Both the position numbers and the translations under genes were made by a program. From positions 104,528,798 to 104,592,797 of the forward strand of contig OZ025239.1 in assembly GCA_964019155.1 (NCBI GenBank): a DNA stretch of 64,000 nt. Direction: 5' to 3'. Source of the stretch: Osedax fenrisi (Eukaryota; Annelida; Polychaeta; Sabellida; Siboglinidae). The notes beneath the pieces are model-generated. The model saw only the letters and a list, made by a program, of their open reading frames with translations. It made no database searches and was not told the origin of the DNA. The first letter of the stretch is position 1, and every line of letters begins with the position of its first letter. Positions 1 through 14,942 of the stretch are shown one piece after another.

Positions 1-337
1 TTAAATTTAATTCTAATAAACTATAATGATACATATGAACTATACCATGTAATACAATTAGTAAAAAAAATATCTCATTTCATATTGGAAACATAACAAA
101 TAAATATTAACTCAGTATATCAATTATTTTCCTACAAAATTAATTGTTATTTTAAATAAATTAATAGAAATGTGTTCTTTAATTGTTTATAATAAATAAC
201 TTTATTTATCTCATATTATTTAAATCTAACTATATTATTAAAAAAGTAAGTAATATTTTTAAGATAATTTAATTGGTATTGAATAATATTTACAAATATA
301 CAAAATATACATTAAGAGGTGGTCACTTATTAATCAA

Positions 338-907
338 TTATTCACTGATATCCATATCATTATCACTAATAGGTTCCTGTCGTATTTCGATATCGATTGG
401 TTTGTATACAAATGGTTCTGTAATCATGGCACGCAGTCGTCTCAGCTCTTCTTCAGGATCTAGTTTCTCTTTCTTTATTTTTATTTTCTTGATATTCATC
501 ACGTGAGTCGAAGCTCCGCCTCCAAACACGCATCCACCAGCTGGTGCCCTCTGGCGTCTATTTCGTCGGTTAGTATCGGGTGATATCTCACTGCGAACAC
601 TTTCAGCTGCAGGTTTTTCAGCTTTAGCAAGCTGACGGTCATATGATCTAGATATGACGAATGATAATGTATTAATAAAACTTAGTTTTTAATAATTATA
701 ATTAATTATTTAACAACTCACTACTTCAATAATAACCTGCGTTTATGTTTACGCTCTCGAGAATGAGCCTGTTGTCCATCACGTGACCTAGATCTGCGAT
801 GATAGCGGCGGCTCTCCCTGCTGCGAGACCTATTACGATGCCTATTCGGGCTCCTGCGATGGTGGTCTCTGCTTCTAGATCTCCGATGCCGGTTTCTACT
901 TCTAGAC
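338..907 (-). pseudogene. Duplicate of the last two TOPORS exons (array copy 1)
   Basis: Positions 737-907 repeat the Arg/Ser-rich exon and 338-647 repeat the terminal exon with its stop codon at 338-340. Splice sites and reading frame are intact and I see no change from the copy nearest the gene. It lies about 8 kb downstream of the first TOPORS stop and has no visible start, so it is probably a non-used exon copy, unless long transcripts splice past the nearer copies to reach it. The protein would be the same either way. Confidence 0.75.
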
Positions 908-3900
908 CTACGGTAAAGGTGAACAGGAATACATTTTTTTGAAATTTTAGTATAAAACGAAAGTTAAAATCTTATGTTCTAATACAAACAAATAAATCTA
1001 TACAAAATGTGACCAAATTTGGAAAAGTTTTGACTAATCGCCCTTTCAAATTTAAGTATAATTTTAAATGAAAAAGTTTTGATGAAACTCATTCTTTATC
1101 TTATAATATTTAGTTATATAATAAAATACTTCTAAATCATAAATTTAAAAATAAAATCCTAGACATTTCGAGGAATTTTCTAGAATTGTAAAAATATATA
1201 TATATATATATAATATAAATATGTTATAACTAAATAAACTCATTATTTACAACAAAAGAATTAGTTTTTTCAACAACAAAAGGGCATGTTTTTTTACTAG
1301 AAATTTTGCAAAATTTGTATGCTTAAAATAAATATTAGTTCGATAACATTCATAACTGTATATTGCTTACTTTACCAATCGATAGTAAATTTTTATTAAC
1401 AAAATTTACCATTGACACAATATTTAATTACGATATATATTTTTGGTTATATATTATATAGTTTGCTGCAAATTATCTTTAAAGTTATTTTAATGAAACT
1501 TTGACGGTCTGGAATAAAAACTAAATTAAAATAAAATCTGATATATTTATTATACTTAGAATTCAAATATCTATATGATACAAACTATCCCTACATATTT
1601 TTTCACCATCATTTATTTATATTTAGAGGTATGTATATAACAATAATTATTATTATTGTCATCAAAATAAGTTTTCAATAATATACAGACATCATTGATT
1701 GTACATACATTTTGTTATATTTGTTTTATAACTATATAATATTGCACACCTGATAGTCATAGCACTCAAGTAGTATACATTCCATATAGGTATTACATAT
1801 CAAATGTACGTAAAACTTATAAACATTGGCAATATGACATTGCCACTTACTAATTATATCATGTGTGTGAAATTGCATAGAATTGTGTAATAATAAAATG
1901 ACAAATTTGAGAATCTTGTTTTATAATATTACATCGCATATTTATGTTATATAATATATACCATAACAGAATAAATATTATTTAAAAATAAATTATAATA
2001 ATTTGTATACATATATGTACAAATAATTTTTATCATTTAAGTTTCTATATTTGTTAAAGATGTTCGATTAACACTTATTAAGATTGATATACATTAATAG
2101 ATATTTAGATTTCTAATTATTTCTATACTTAATTAATCCTTTGCCAAAGATTATTAAATAAGCATTGGTGTAGTTTACCCCACTATCGTTTCTAGTTTTA
2201 TCATCTTCCTCTTTTAGTATAAAAATTTAATATAATACATTTTAATTATATCTCTACATATTTTACAGCTATCAAACTACTAAAGAGGGATATCGTGTTT
2301 GCCGCAAGTCTCTATTTTTAAAATAAAATATTTTAAAAACTTCTTATTCTCATACGTACATCATTTATATTAGTCATTTCAAGTAAAAAGTACTTATAAG
2401 ATATATATTTATGAATACCATATATCTATATATATCTAAATGAATGTATCAAATATTATTAATAACATAAATTAATTATATAATTTATATTATTGATGTA
2501 TTGCATGAATAATATTTAATATTTTTAAATTAAATTATTAATCTAATTAATAAATATCACATTTTATAACAAATATAATCTCAATTAAATTTTAAAATGG
2601 ATTTAACATATATATAAATAGTAAACTAAAATACCATGAGATTCTAATTTGTACTTATTCTTAAATATAACTATGTGTTGTATTAATAATGTAATTATTG
2701 TAAAGAATAACAAGACAGGTTGGTATAAGTAATAGTATATTGTTATTAGCTTACAAACTTCTAAGTGTCATTCGATAAATTCTGGAATCAAATTAACAAA
2801 ATATTCCTTTTATTGAATCCATTTTAACTATATAAATAATATTTTATTAATTTTAATATAAATATATTCGATTCTAAATAAGATTTAATTATAAAACCAT
2901 TGATATATTATTGTAAATATTCTTTAATATGATACATATTTTTTAATAATAATTATATAATTTATACTTATTAAAATTGTTACCCATAACTAACTTGCTT
3001 ATCTGATAGATCTAAAACCTCTAATAGTTGTATAGATATTCAAAGAAAATAATTCAACAACTGCAAAGTAAGATACATTCTGAAATCTGATTGATGAAGA
3101 TGATTCATTATTTGTTTACTCAAATATATCACATAAATATTTGTCAATTTTATTCTATAATTTCAATAAATAATATTTGTTTTGATTAGAGATATTTGAA
3201 ATATTATAACTTTTTAAACCCCTATAATACACAAATAATGTAATATAAAGCAAATCCTAATCAAAAACTATTAATTATAATGAAATTCTATATAAAATAA
3301 TTTTTTCAGATGTTGTAAAAACAGGTCTTTGAAATAATAAAAACCTATTTTCTATATAATTAAACCTAATATTGTATAATCCATTAATATATCATAGATT
3401 ATGTAATATAAAACTTTATAAAAAATACTATATTACATGTATCATAATTATAGGATTATACAATATTTTCATTAATTTGTAATTTATTGATACATTTTTT
3501 TAATATATATTGAAATCTAAATATATTTTTATTAATTATATATATCCAAGCCCTATATTACATTTCGCGAAAAGATTTAAAATAAATATCACATATTTCA
3601 TTTCTTCATTATGTAAAGGACACTATATAAAAAATTCTCAAATGTTTATAAGTTAACAAAAAACGTTATTTTACATATTAAATTTCACAGTAATTAACCA
3701 ATTAGTAATTTTCAAATTCATTTCTAATGTATATATAATATATATATAAATAAACAGTTATTATCTCAATAACATTAATACATTAAATTATTACCTTTTT
3801 AAACACACTAATAGAGATATATTTATTTGTATTTATTTAGATGTATTTATATGTTTATATACAATACCACAAATATTCTGCTAATTAGGAAATTATTAAT

Positions 3901-4388
3901 TTCAAATAAATTTGTGAAAGCACCCTAAATTAATTATTTACATGTAAGCCCAGGTAATGAAACATTGTATTGATCCTCATAAATTGTTAAATAGCTAAAT
4001 ATAATATATATATATTTAACATAATTATTTTCACAATGGTAACATTTAGTTTTAAATTTAATTCTAATAAACTATAATGATACATATGAACTATACCATG
4101 TAATACAATTAGTAAAAAAAATATCTCATTTCATATTGGAAACATAACAAATAAATATTAACTCAGTATATCAATTATTTTCCTACAAAATTAATTGTTA
4201 TTTTAAATAAATTAATAGAAATGTGTTCTTTAATTGTTTATAATAAATAACTTTATTTATCTCATATTATTTAAATCTAACTATATTATTAAAAAAGTAA
4301 GTAATATTTTTAAGATAATTTAATTGGTATTGAATAATATTTACAAATATACAAAATATACATTAAGAGGTGGTCACTTATTAATCAA

Positions 4389-4958
4389 TTATTCACTGAT
4401 ATCCATATCATTATCACTAATAGGTTCCTGTCGTATTTCGATATCGATTGGTTTGTATACAAATGGTTCTGTAATCATGGCACGCAGTCGTCTCAGCTCT
4501 TCTTCAGGATCTAGTTTCTCTTTCTTTATTTTTATTTTCTTGATATTCATCACGTGAGTCGAAGCTCCGCCTCCAAACACGCATCCACCAGCTGGTGCCC
4601 TCTGGCGTCTATTTCGTCGGTTAGTATCGGGTGATATCTCACTGCGAACACTTTCAGCTGCAGGTTTTTCAGCTTTAGCAAGCTGACGGTCATATGATCT
4701 AGATATGACGAATGATAATGTATTAATAAAACTTAGTTTTTAATAATTATAATTAATTATTTAACAACTCACTACTTCAATAATAACCTGCGTTTATGTT
4801 TACGCTCTCGAGAATGAGCCTGTTGTCCATCACGTGACCTAGATCTGCGATGATAGCGGCGGCTCTCCCTGCTGCGAGACCTATTACGATGCCTATTCGG
4901 GCTCCTGCGATGGTGGTCTCTGCTTCTAGATCTCCGATGCCGGTTTCTACTTCTAGAC
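4389..4958 (-). pseudogene. Duplicate of the last two TOPORS exons (array copy 2)
   Basis: Same exon pair as in copy 1, offset by 4,051 bases: Arg/Ser-rich exon at 4788-4958 and terminal exon with stop at 4389-4698. Acceptor and donor dinucleotides and phase are kept. It lies downstream of the stop codon of the array copy that directly follows the unique exons, so it is probably not translated in a standard TOPORS mRNA. Confidence 0.75.
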
Positions 4959-7900
4959 CTACGGTAAAGGTGAACAGGAATACATTTTTTTGAAATTTTA
5001 GTATAAAACGAAAGTTAAAATCTTATGTTCTAATACAAACAAATAAATCTATACAAAATGTGACCAAATTTGGAAAAGTTTTGACTAATCGCCCTTTCAA
5101 ATTTAAGTATAATTTTAAATGAAAAAGTTTTGATGAAACTCATTCTTTATCTTATAATATTTAGTTATATAATAAAATACTTCTAAATCATAAATTTAAA
5201 AATAAAATCCTAGACATTTCGAGGAATTTTCTAGAATTGTAAAAATATATATATATATATATAATATAAATATGTTATAACTAAATAAACTCATTATTTA
5301 CAACAAAAGAATTAGTTTTTTCAACAACAAAAGGGCATGTTTTTTTACTAGAAATTTTGCAAAATTTGTATGCTTAAAATAAATATTAGTTCGATAACAT
5401 TCATAACTGTATATTGCTTACTTTACCAATCGATAGTAAATTTTTATTAACAAAATTTACCATTGACACAATATTTAATTACGATATATATTTTTGGTTA
5501 TATATTATATAGTTTGCTGCAAATTATCTTTAAAGTTATTTTAATGAAACTTTGACGGTCTGGAATAAAAACTAAATTAAAATAAAATCTGATATATTTA
5601 TTATACTTAGAATTCAAATATCTATATGATACAAACTATCCCTACATATTTTTTCACCATCATTTATTTATATTTAGAGGTATGTATATAACAATAATTA
5701 TTATTATTGTCATCAAAATAAGTTTTCAATAATATACAGACATCATTGATTGTACATACATTTTGTTATATTTGTTTTATAACTATATAATATTGCACAC
5801 CTGATAGTCATAGCACTCAAGTAGTATACATTCCATATAGGTATTACATATCAAATGTACGTAAAACTTATAAACATTGGCAATATGACATTGCCACTTA
5901 CTAATTATATCATGTGTGTGAAATTGCATAGAATTGTGTAATAATAAAATGACAAATTTGAGAATCTTGTTTTATAATATTACATCGCATATTTATGTTA
6001 TATAATATATACCATAACAGAATAAATATTATTTAAAAATAAATTATAATAATTTGTATACATATATGTACAAATAATTTTTATCATTTAAGTTTCTATA
6101 TTTGTTAAAGATGTTCGATTAACACTTATTAAGATTGATATACATTAATAGATATTTAGATTTCTAATTATTTCTATACTTAATTAATCCTTTGCCAAAG
6201 ATTATTAAATAAGCATTGGTGTAGTTTACCCCACTATCGTTTCTAGTTTTATCATCTTCCTCTTTTAGTATAAAAATTTAATATAATACATTTTAATTAT
6301 ATCTCTACATATTTTACAGCTATCAAACTACTAAAGAGGGATATCGTGTTTGCCGCAAGTCTCTATTTTTAAAATAAAATATTTTAAAAACTTCTTATTC
6401 TCATACGTACATCATTTATATTAGTCATTTCAAGTAAAAAGTACTTATAAGATATATATTTATGAATACCATATATCTATATATATCTAAATGAATGTAT
6501 CAAATATTATTAATAACATAAATTAATTATATAATTTATATTATTGATGTATTGCATGAATAATATTTAATATTTTTAAATTAAATTATTAATCTAATTA
6601 ATAAATATCACATTTTATAACAAATATAATCTCAATTAAATTTTAAAATGGATTTAACATATATATAAATAGTAAACTAAAATACCATGAGATTCTAATT
6701 TGTACTTATTCTTAAATATAACTATGTGTTGTATTAATAATGTAATTATTGTAAAGAATAACAAGACAGGTTGGTATAAGTAATAGTATATTGTTATTAG
6801 CTTACAAACTTCTAAGTGTCATTCGATAAATTCTGGAATCAAATTAACAAAATATTCCTTTTATTGAATCCATTTTAACTATATAAATAATATTTTATTA
6901 ATTTTAATATAAATATATTCGATTCTAAATAAGATTTAATTATAAAACCATTGATATATTATTGTAAATATTCTATAATATGATACATATTTTTTAATAA
7001 TAATTATATAATTTATACTTATTAAAATTGTTACCCATAACTAACTTGCTTATCTGATAGATCTAAAACCTCTAATAGTTGTATAGATATTCAAAGAAAA
7101 TAATTCAACAACTGCAAAGTAAGATACATTCTGAAATCTGATTGATGAAGATGATTCATTATTTGTTTACTCAAATATATCACATAAATATTTGTCAATT
7201 TTATTCTATAATTTCAATAAATAATATTTGTTTTGATTAGAGATATTTGAAATATTATAACTTTTTAAACCCCTATAATACACAAATAATGTAATATAAA
7301 GCAAATCCTAATCAAAAACTATTAATTATAATGAAATTCTATATAAAATAATTTTTTCAGATGTTGTAAAAACAGGTCTTTGAAATAATAAAAACCTATT
7401 TTCTATATAATTAAACCTAATATTGTATAATCCATTAATATATCATAGATTATGTAATATAAAACTTTATAAAAAATACTATATTACATGTATCATAATT
7501 ATAGGATTATACAATATTTTCATTAATTTGTAATTTATTGATACATTTTTTTAATATATATTGAAATCTAAATATATTTTTATTAATTATATATATCCAA
7601 GCCCTATATTACATTTCGCGAAAAGATTTAAAATAAATATCACATATTTCATTTCTTCATTATGTAAAGGACACTATATAAAAAATTCTCAAATGTTTAT
7701 AAGTTAACAAAAAACGTTATTTTACATATTAAATTTCACAGTAATTAACCAATTAGTAATTTTCAAATTCATTTCTAATGTATATATAATATATATATAA
7801 ATAAACAGTTATTATCTCAATAACATTAATACATTAAATTATTACCTTTTTAAACACACTAATAGAGATATATTTATTTGTATTTATTTAGATGTATTTA

Positions 7901-8302
7901 TATGTTTATATACAATACCACAAATATTCTGCTAATTAGGAAATTATTAATTTCAAATAAATTTGTGAAAGCACCCTAAATTAATTATTTACATGTAAGC
8001 CCAGGTAATGAAACATTGTATTGATCCTCATAAATTGTTAAATAGCTAAATATAATATATATATATTTAACATAATTATTTTCACAATGGTAACATTTAG
8101 TTTTAAATTTAATTCTAATAAACTATAATGATACATATGAACTATACCATGTAATACAATTAGTAAAAAAAATATCTCATTTCATATTGGAAACATAACA
8201 AATAAATATTAACTCAGTATATCAATTATTTTCCTACAAAATTAATTGTTATTTTAAATAAATTAATAGAAATGTGTTCTTTAATTGTTTATAATAAATA
8301 AC

Positions 8303-8308
8303 TTTATT
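8303..8308 (-). terminator. Candidate polyadenylation signal for TOPORS
   Basis: AATAAA on the minus strand, about 130 nt past the stop codon at 8440. The same site recurs in the other array copies (4252-4257 and 201-206). In such AT-rich DNA the hexamer occurs often by chance. Confidence 0.35.
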
Positions 8309-8439
8309 TATCTCATATTATTTAAATCTAACTATATTATTAAAAAAGTAAGTAATATTTTTAAGATAATTTAATTGGTATTGAATAATATTTACAAATA
8401 TACAAAATATACATTAAGAGGTGGTCACTTATTAATCAA

Positions 8440-11400
8440 TTATTCACTGATATCCATATCATTATCACTAATAGGTTCCTGTCGTATTTCGATATCGATT
8501 GGTTTGTATACAAATGGTTCTGTAATCATGGCACGCAGTCGTCTCAGCTCTTCTTCAGGATCTAGTTTCTCTTTCTTTATTTTTATTTTCTTGATATTCA
8601 TCACGTGAGTCGAAGCTCCGCCTCCAAACACGCATCCACCAGCTGGTGCCCTCTGGCGTCTATTTCGTCGGTTAGTATCGGGTGATATCTCACTGCGAAC
8701 ACTTTCAGCTGCAGGTTTTTCAGCTTTAGCAAGCTGACGGTCATATGATCTAGATATGACGAATGATAATGTATTAATAAAACTTAGTTTTTAATAATTA
8801 TAATTAATTATTTAACAACTCACTACTTCAATAATAACCTGCGTTTATGTTTACGCTCTCGAGAATGAGCCTGTTGTCCATCACGTGACCTAGATCTGCG
8901 ATGATAGCGGCGGCTCTCCCTGCTGCGAGACCTATTACGATGCCTATTCGGGCTCCTGCGATGGTGGTCTCTGCTTCTAGATCTCCGATGCCGGTTTCTA
9001 CTTCTAGACCTACGGTAAAGGTGAACAGGAATACATTTTTTTGAAATTTTAGTATAAAACGAAAGTTAAAATCTTATGTTCTAATACAAACAAATAAATC
9101 TATACAAAATGTGACCAAATTTGGAAAAGTTTTGACTAATCGCCCTTTCAAATTTAAGTATAATTTTAAATGAAAAAGTTTTGATGAAACTCATTCTTTA
9201 TCTTATAATATTTAGTTATATAATAAAATACTTCTAAATCATAAATTTAAAAATAAAATCCTAGACATTTCGAGGAATTTTCTAGAATTGTAAAAATATA
9301 TATATATATATATAATATAAATATGTTATAACTAAATAAACTCATTATTTACAACAAAAGAATTAGTTTTTTCAACAACAAAAGGGCATGTTTTTTTACT
9401 AGAAATTTTGCAAAATTTGTATGCTTAAAATAAATATTAGTTCGATAACATTCATAACTGTATATTGCTTACTTTACCAATCGATAGTAAATTTTTATTA
9501 ACAAAATTTACCATTGACACAATATTTAATTACGATATATATTTTTGGTTATATATTATATAGTTTGCTGCAAATTATCTTTAAAGTTATTTTAATGAAA
9601 CTTTGACGGTCTGGAATAAAAACTAAATTAAAATAAAATCTGATATATTTATTATACTTAGAATTCAAATATCTATATGATACAAACTATCCCTACATAT
9701 TTTTTCACCCTTAACCTTCGGTGACGATTCCTACTCCTAGATCTGCGGTGTTCTCTTCCTTCTCTCCCGTGATGATGTCTGTTGGAAGTCTGTCTCGATG
9801 AGCTGTATTTATCTTCCTTTCTGCGATCGCGTCCCTTATCACTTTTTTTACTATCAAAATCACGGAAATACATTAAACATAGATCACTTTCTATCCAATA
9901 AAATACTATTATAAAAATAAAAAGTAATATATAAAATTAGTAATTATAAATAATATATATCATTAAATATAAATAATATATATCATTAAATATAAATAAT
10001 ATATATATATATATATCATTAAATATAAATAATATATATATATATATTATAATAAAGAATAATAGATACCTTTTATGACTCTTCTCATCACCATTAGTAT
10101 GTTCTGCTCCTTCACTATCTTGTGCGACACGATAGGCAGCTGGTAGATAAGAAATCACAGATTCCTCATTGGAGGCTGAGTTATCATTGAACTTTGACAC
10201 GATGACATCGTCGTCATCATCGTCTGAAGACAGACCAATAGGAGTGCGTTCATCAAATGGTTTCTCGTAGGCAGTAATCTCTACTTCACTATCAGAATCC
10301 ATGGAAACCATCACTATTACTTGTATCACAAACGATTTCGGATATAAAATTATAAAATATTTATGAAATTTACAAAAAAAGGGCTATATTATTTAAAATA
10401 ATGGAAACTATTCTTTTAGTTATGGATATCTGTATGATAAGGAATAATTGATGTTATTAATGTGGGAGATTAGCGACCTTTCTTAGCCGGGGGAGGCTGA
10501 GGAAAGGCTGATTTAGTGGTGTTCACCACTCCAATGATGATATTATTTCTGTCAATAACAACACCGTCTTCTACGTCAATATATGTGTAATTACGACCGG
10601 TATTTTGAGAACTATCGATGTTCACGGGTACAGGGGCGGGTACAGGGGCTGGTACAGGGGCGGGTACAGGGGTGGGGGCGGGGGCGGTGGCGGGGGTGGG
10701 GATGATTGGGAGGGGTATTTCAGCTAACAACGCTATTCTGACAACTTCTTCTAGTGCTTCTAGAGCTTCGGAGTTATCTTCAATATCGATAATTTGGTCG
10801 TCTGAGGCGAGTATTTGTTCAACGTCGATGATATCGCTTTCCTCAACTGCGGTCAAATCTTCAACTTGACTCGTCACTATGATATCGTGGTTGATAACGC
10901 GCGGGTTGCTTCCGTCGTAATAGAACACTGTTTCGCTGTACTGGAAAACGTCTTCGCCTGAGCTGGTTTCGTCGTCGTCTTGCACTAAGAAGCTGACTAG
11001 ATCTCCTGCTTCGTCTGCACTATAGTTGTGATTCGGGTCGATAAAGTTGTTAAAGAATTCGTTATTGTCCTGGATCAAGGTGTCGATTTCAATCGGTTCT
11101 AACTGTTCGTTAAGTGATGTGTTATCACTATCTTCACTATCTTCACTATCAGAGATAATGATGATATCGTTATCGTCGTCTGCTGCTAAGATGTACTCTA
11201 GGCTTACACTATTATGGGACGAGATACGGTTATTATCTGTCGGTTGATCGTTGATTAAGTTCAGATTATCATTCGTAATAGGATTATTGGGTAAGACAAT
11301 GGCTCCGTTTGGGTTGATATCGATGGTAAAGTTATGGATAGTGGGTGAGGATCTATTATCGATGACTGGATCTGGAACTTGTTGACGGTACCGAACACAC

Positions 11401-14400
11401 CTGTCAAAGTGGGCCAAACTCGTAAAATCCGATTGGCTATAGTTCTGGAGTTCGCTTAAGAAGCGTTTCGCGTAGATGCCGAGGTAGAACTCCGTGCACT
11501 TATAAACTTCTCGAGAGTACAGGTAGTAGGTCTTAACGCACTCGAGCAGCTTTTTGGTCAGCGCATCGGAGCGTTCCGGTGTCAGAGAGACGGACAGAAG
11601 CTCTCGAGCAATGAAAGGCACTAGACGATGTCCCAGAGTTTCTATGTTGTTATAGTCTATAGGGGATAAACTGCGAACGTTTACACGGTCTACCACTGAG
11701 TATATGTTGAACAGGTATAGCAGGTGTCTCTTTTCTGCTCTTCCTAAATCTACGATGTCGTTGTTTCTGTATGACAGGGTATCATGTAAATTGTCAGGTA
11801 TATTATAAAGGGTTTCGTGATAATATTGATTGTGTGGTAATTGTGTTAACAAACCGTCGTGTTTCTCTAGGATTAAGAATAAGGGATATAGTTTTAAATG
11901 TCCTTGTATCCAATTCGTAACCACTATATAAAAGGCAAACCGTTCTCTTGCACAGTGGGCAGTTGTTATTCCTCTGTAGATAAAAATATAATTTTAAAAA
12001 TATTAATACAATGATATGATATAAATTAAAAATGTTAATTTTTGAATTCTTTTGTATTTAAAAATATGTTTAATAATATTGGAACACAATGATATAAATA
12101 ATAAAAATACAATATAAATTTATAAAATAAAATATATATATATAATATAATAAATAATAATAATAAATAAATATATATGTATATGTATAATACAAAATAA
12201 AAAATTAGGATGTAATATTTAATTTATTTTTAAATGTAATGTTAATATTTTATAATTATAATAATACAATATATTATAGAAATTGTAAGCAACATTTAAT
12301 GTAAACTTTTTTAAATAAATACGTTAAATCTTCTAAATTTCTATTGTATTATTATAGTATTTTAATGGTGTATACTGTACTCGATAAAACTAAATTATTT
12401 ATTTAGAAAATGTTGTTATCCAGATTCAGATCAAAAAATTCTATTATAATTTATAGTTGTCTTATAGGTAAAATAATATTCCAACAATATTAAAATAATA
12501 TATTTATCGATAATATATATACAGTAAACCTTCTATAAGAAACATCATATAAGAAAAAACTATAATTAATTAGTCTGAATAATATTCTGTTACAATAAAA
12601 TAAGCCCATTATAAGCAATTAAGCCCACTTTTTTAGCAAAATAACCCTTTTATAAGAAATTATTGCATCATTTTTAAACTATTTTCATTTATATAATTTT
12701 TTTTTTAATATTAGATATATATTAGATACAATAGATATATTAGATACAATACATTTATTTCATTTAGATAAATAGAATTGATGTACAAATAAGTGATGCG
12801 TAATATAGTGGAAATTTCAATTGAGAATTGCAAGATGCCACTATACCAATATTACTTACTGGTGCCACTATTTACATTAAACGCCATTGATGCAAAGTGG
12901 GAGGCTGATACTGTTAATTAGCATCAAACAGTAACACGATATACGTGAAGCATATAGTGAAAGTTTTAACTATAATGTTAGTTACATAGTAACACTAATG
13001 CATAATGGCATAGTCTTACGCAATATATAATGTCATACTTTGTATTAAAATATTTCTAGTTATAAGAAAACCCCTATATTAATTACAAAATGAGTTTCTT
13101 ATAGATGGGTTTTACCGTATATATATAGATACAGATTTAAAACACAATATTGAAACCTGAGATAAAAACCTACAGATATAAGCTATACAATTACAAGATC
13201 AAAAATACGGTGTTCTGCATAAATCATAGTATAGTTAAATATGGAAAATAATCATTATTTTATCAAATTTAATAACTGCGGTATGACAAAGATGATATGT
13301 ATTTATAAATCTACACTGTTTATATATATGTACACCATATATAATTAAATAATGATATGACATCAATAATATTATGAAAGCTGTAACATACACTAACAAG
13401 TAACGGAAGATTGTTGAGGTACAGTGATGTACTGTAATATACCAGGTGTTTTAAAACCAATGGGGGATACCTTCAATGTTTAGATAATTAAAAACTTAAT
13501 GATTAGAAAGGCGTTCTAAGCATATTTTAAAAAGTGACTTAATTAATAAGGATTAGTATTTATTTAGAAATTAAGGAAATTATTTATACTATTATACATA
13601 GTTTTTTCTATTATAGCATGCATTATATCAAAAGTTAGTATGATTGTATTTAGCTATTAAAACAGAAAAGCACCCCAGATTTCAAATTATATAAAAATAA
13701 AACAACAAAATAGAAATTAATTAATTTAATAAAATACAAACCTCAATCCAAGAATTAATGCAATCGAAACAGTAGAAATGAGTACAACAATTTGTACCGG
13801 TTCTATTGTCAATTATATCTGTACAAATAAATGATGTTAGTATATATATATCAGGGTTGTTGGTTTTTTTTTGGTTTATGTGTGAAGAATATTGGTTTTT
13901 TTATTTATTAAATAATTATTATTAATAAATTGTTATATTGAATATTATTTGTAATAAATACTTTACAAAGTAATAATAATATTAAGTAATAAAGATATAT
14001 GATTATTATTAGATATTTCGTGTATATTATATTAAAAAGGAATACAAAATGTATACAAGGATTCAGTAAATTCTATCCAAATTATATTTTTATGCTTGTT
14101 TATTAAATGAATAAATTTATAATACACATAACCTATACAATTATTAATAATATTGATAGGGTTGTTGATTTTTGTTGTTTTTGATTATTCAAAACGATAA
14201 AAACGTACAACACTGCCTTATATAAATTAAAATTATAAGGTATTATTTATATAAACTACATAATATATACTATTATTATTAATATTGATACTAATTTTAA
14301 ATGATATAATATTGAAATTAATATATTTATCAATAATGTTTATACTAAAATCAAAAAAACCAAAAAAAAACAAATAAAACATGGTTATTTTGATCCAAAA

Positions 14401-14909
14401 AAACCGAAGAACCCTGATATATATAAACTGCTTGTATTTATAAATCTATCCTTTAACAGTACAATATAAATATTTCAATTAATCAGATTGTATGAACGAT
14501 ATTTATTTATATGACATAATTGATCTATATTATATTTTCTAAATTGATTTGATACTATTTTAATAATAAATTTAAGAATAACGAAATATAACTTAACCAA
14601 TAGTTAATAATAAATAAAATTATGAAGTCATATATAAAATTGTGTAAAACATCAATCATTAATTTAAATTATAATATTCATTACAATTTATTAAAAATAC
14701 TGGCTTTTTTAGATATGTAAAATAAATATTTTTTAAATATAATGTTAATTTATCACTGAGGATCAAATATACAAATTGAATTAACTACCATTTCATTATT
14801 CCTCTATATATATATATATTTAAAAATATTATTTTATCAGGTTTGAGAAATTATAGAAACAGAAAATATAAAATTTATTAAGGTGTATTTAATTTGTATT
14901 TTTTTTTTA

Positions 14910-14942
<33 letters not shown>

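Larger units (their letters stand above)
1..9709. repeat. 4,051-bp tandem repeat carrying the TOPORS 3' exons
   Basis: The sequence from position 1 recurs at 4052 and again at 8103; period 4,051 bp. Two copies are full length in the window and the third stops at 9709, seven bases inside the intron after TOPORS exon 7. The left edge is cut by the window, so total copy number is unknown. Copies look almost identical; the one substitution I noticed is T at 2924 versus A at 6975. Each unit holds two TOPORS exons (unit positions 338-647 and 737-907). Unit positions 1608-4051 are AT-rich with no exon I can support. A recent tandem duplication or an assembly artefact would both look like this. Confidence 0.97.

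Noticed and set aside
273..506. Plus-strand frame of 77 codons, repeated at 4324 and 8375
   Set aside because: It is antisense to the TOPORS terminal exon and simply follows the tandem repeat.
10070..10319. Separate small gene starting with MDSDSEVE
   Set aside because: The KPFDERTP block matches the second half of TOPORS and the phases join it to both neighbours, so one gene is simpler. Without cDNA it is not excluded.
10618..11247. Plus-strand Gly/Thr/Ala-rich and Ser-rich frames
   Set aside because: Antisense shadows of the Pro/Ala and acidic regions of the TOPORS large exon.
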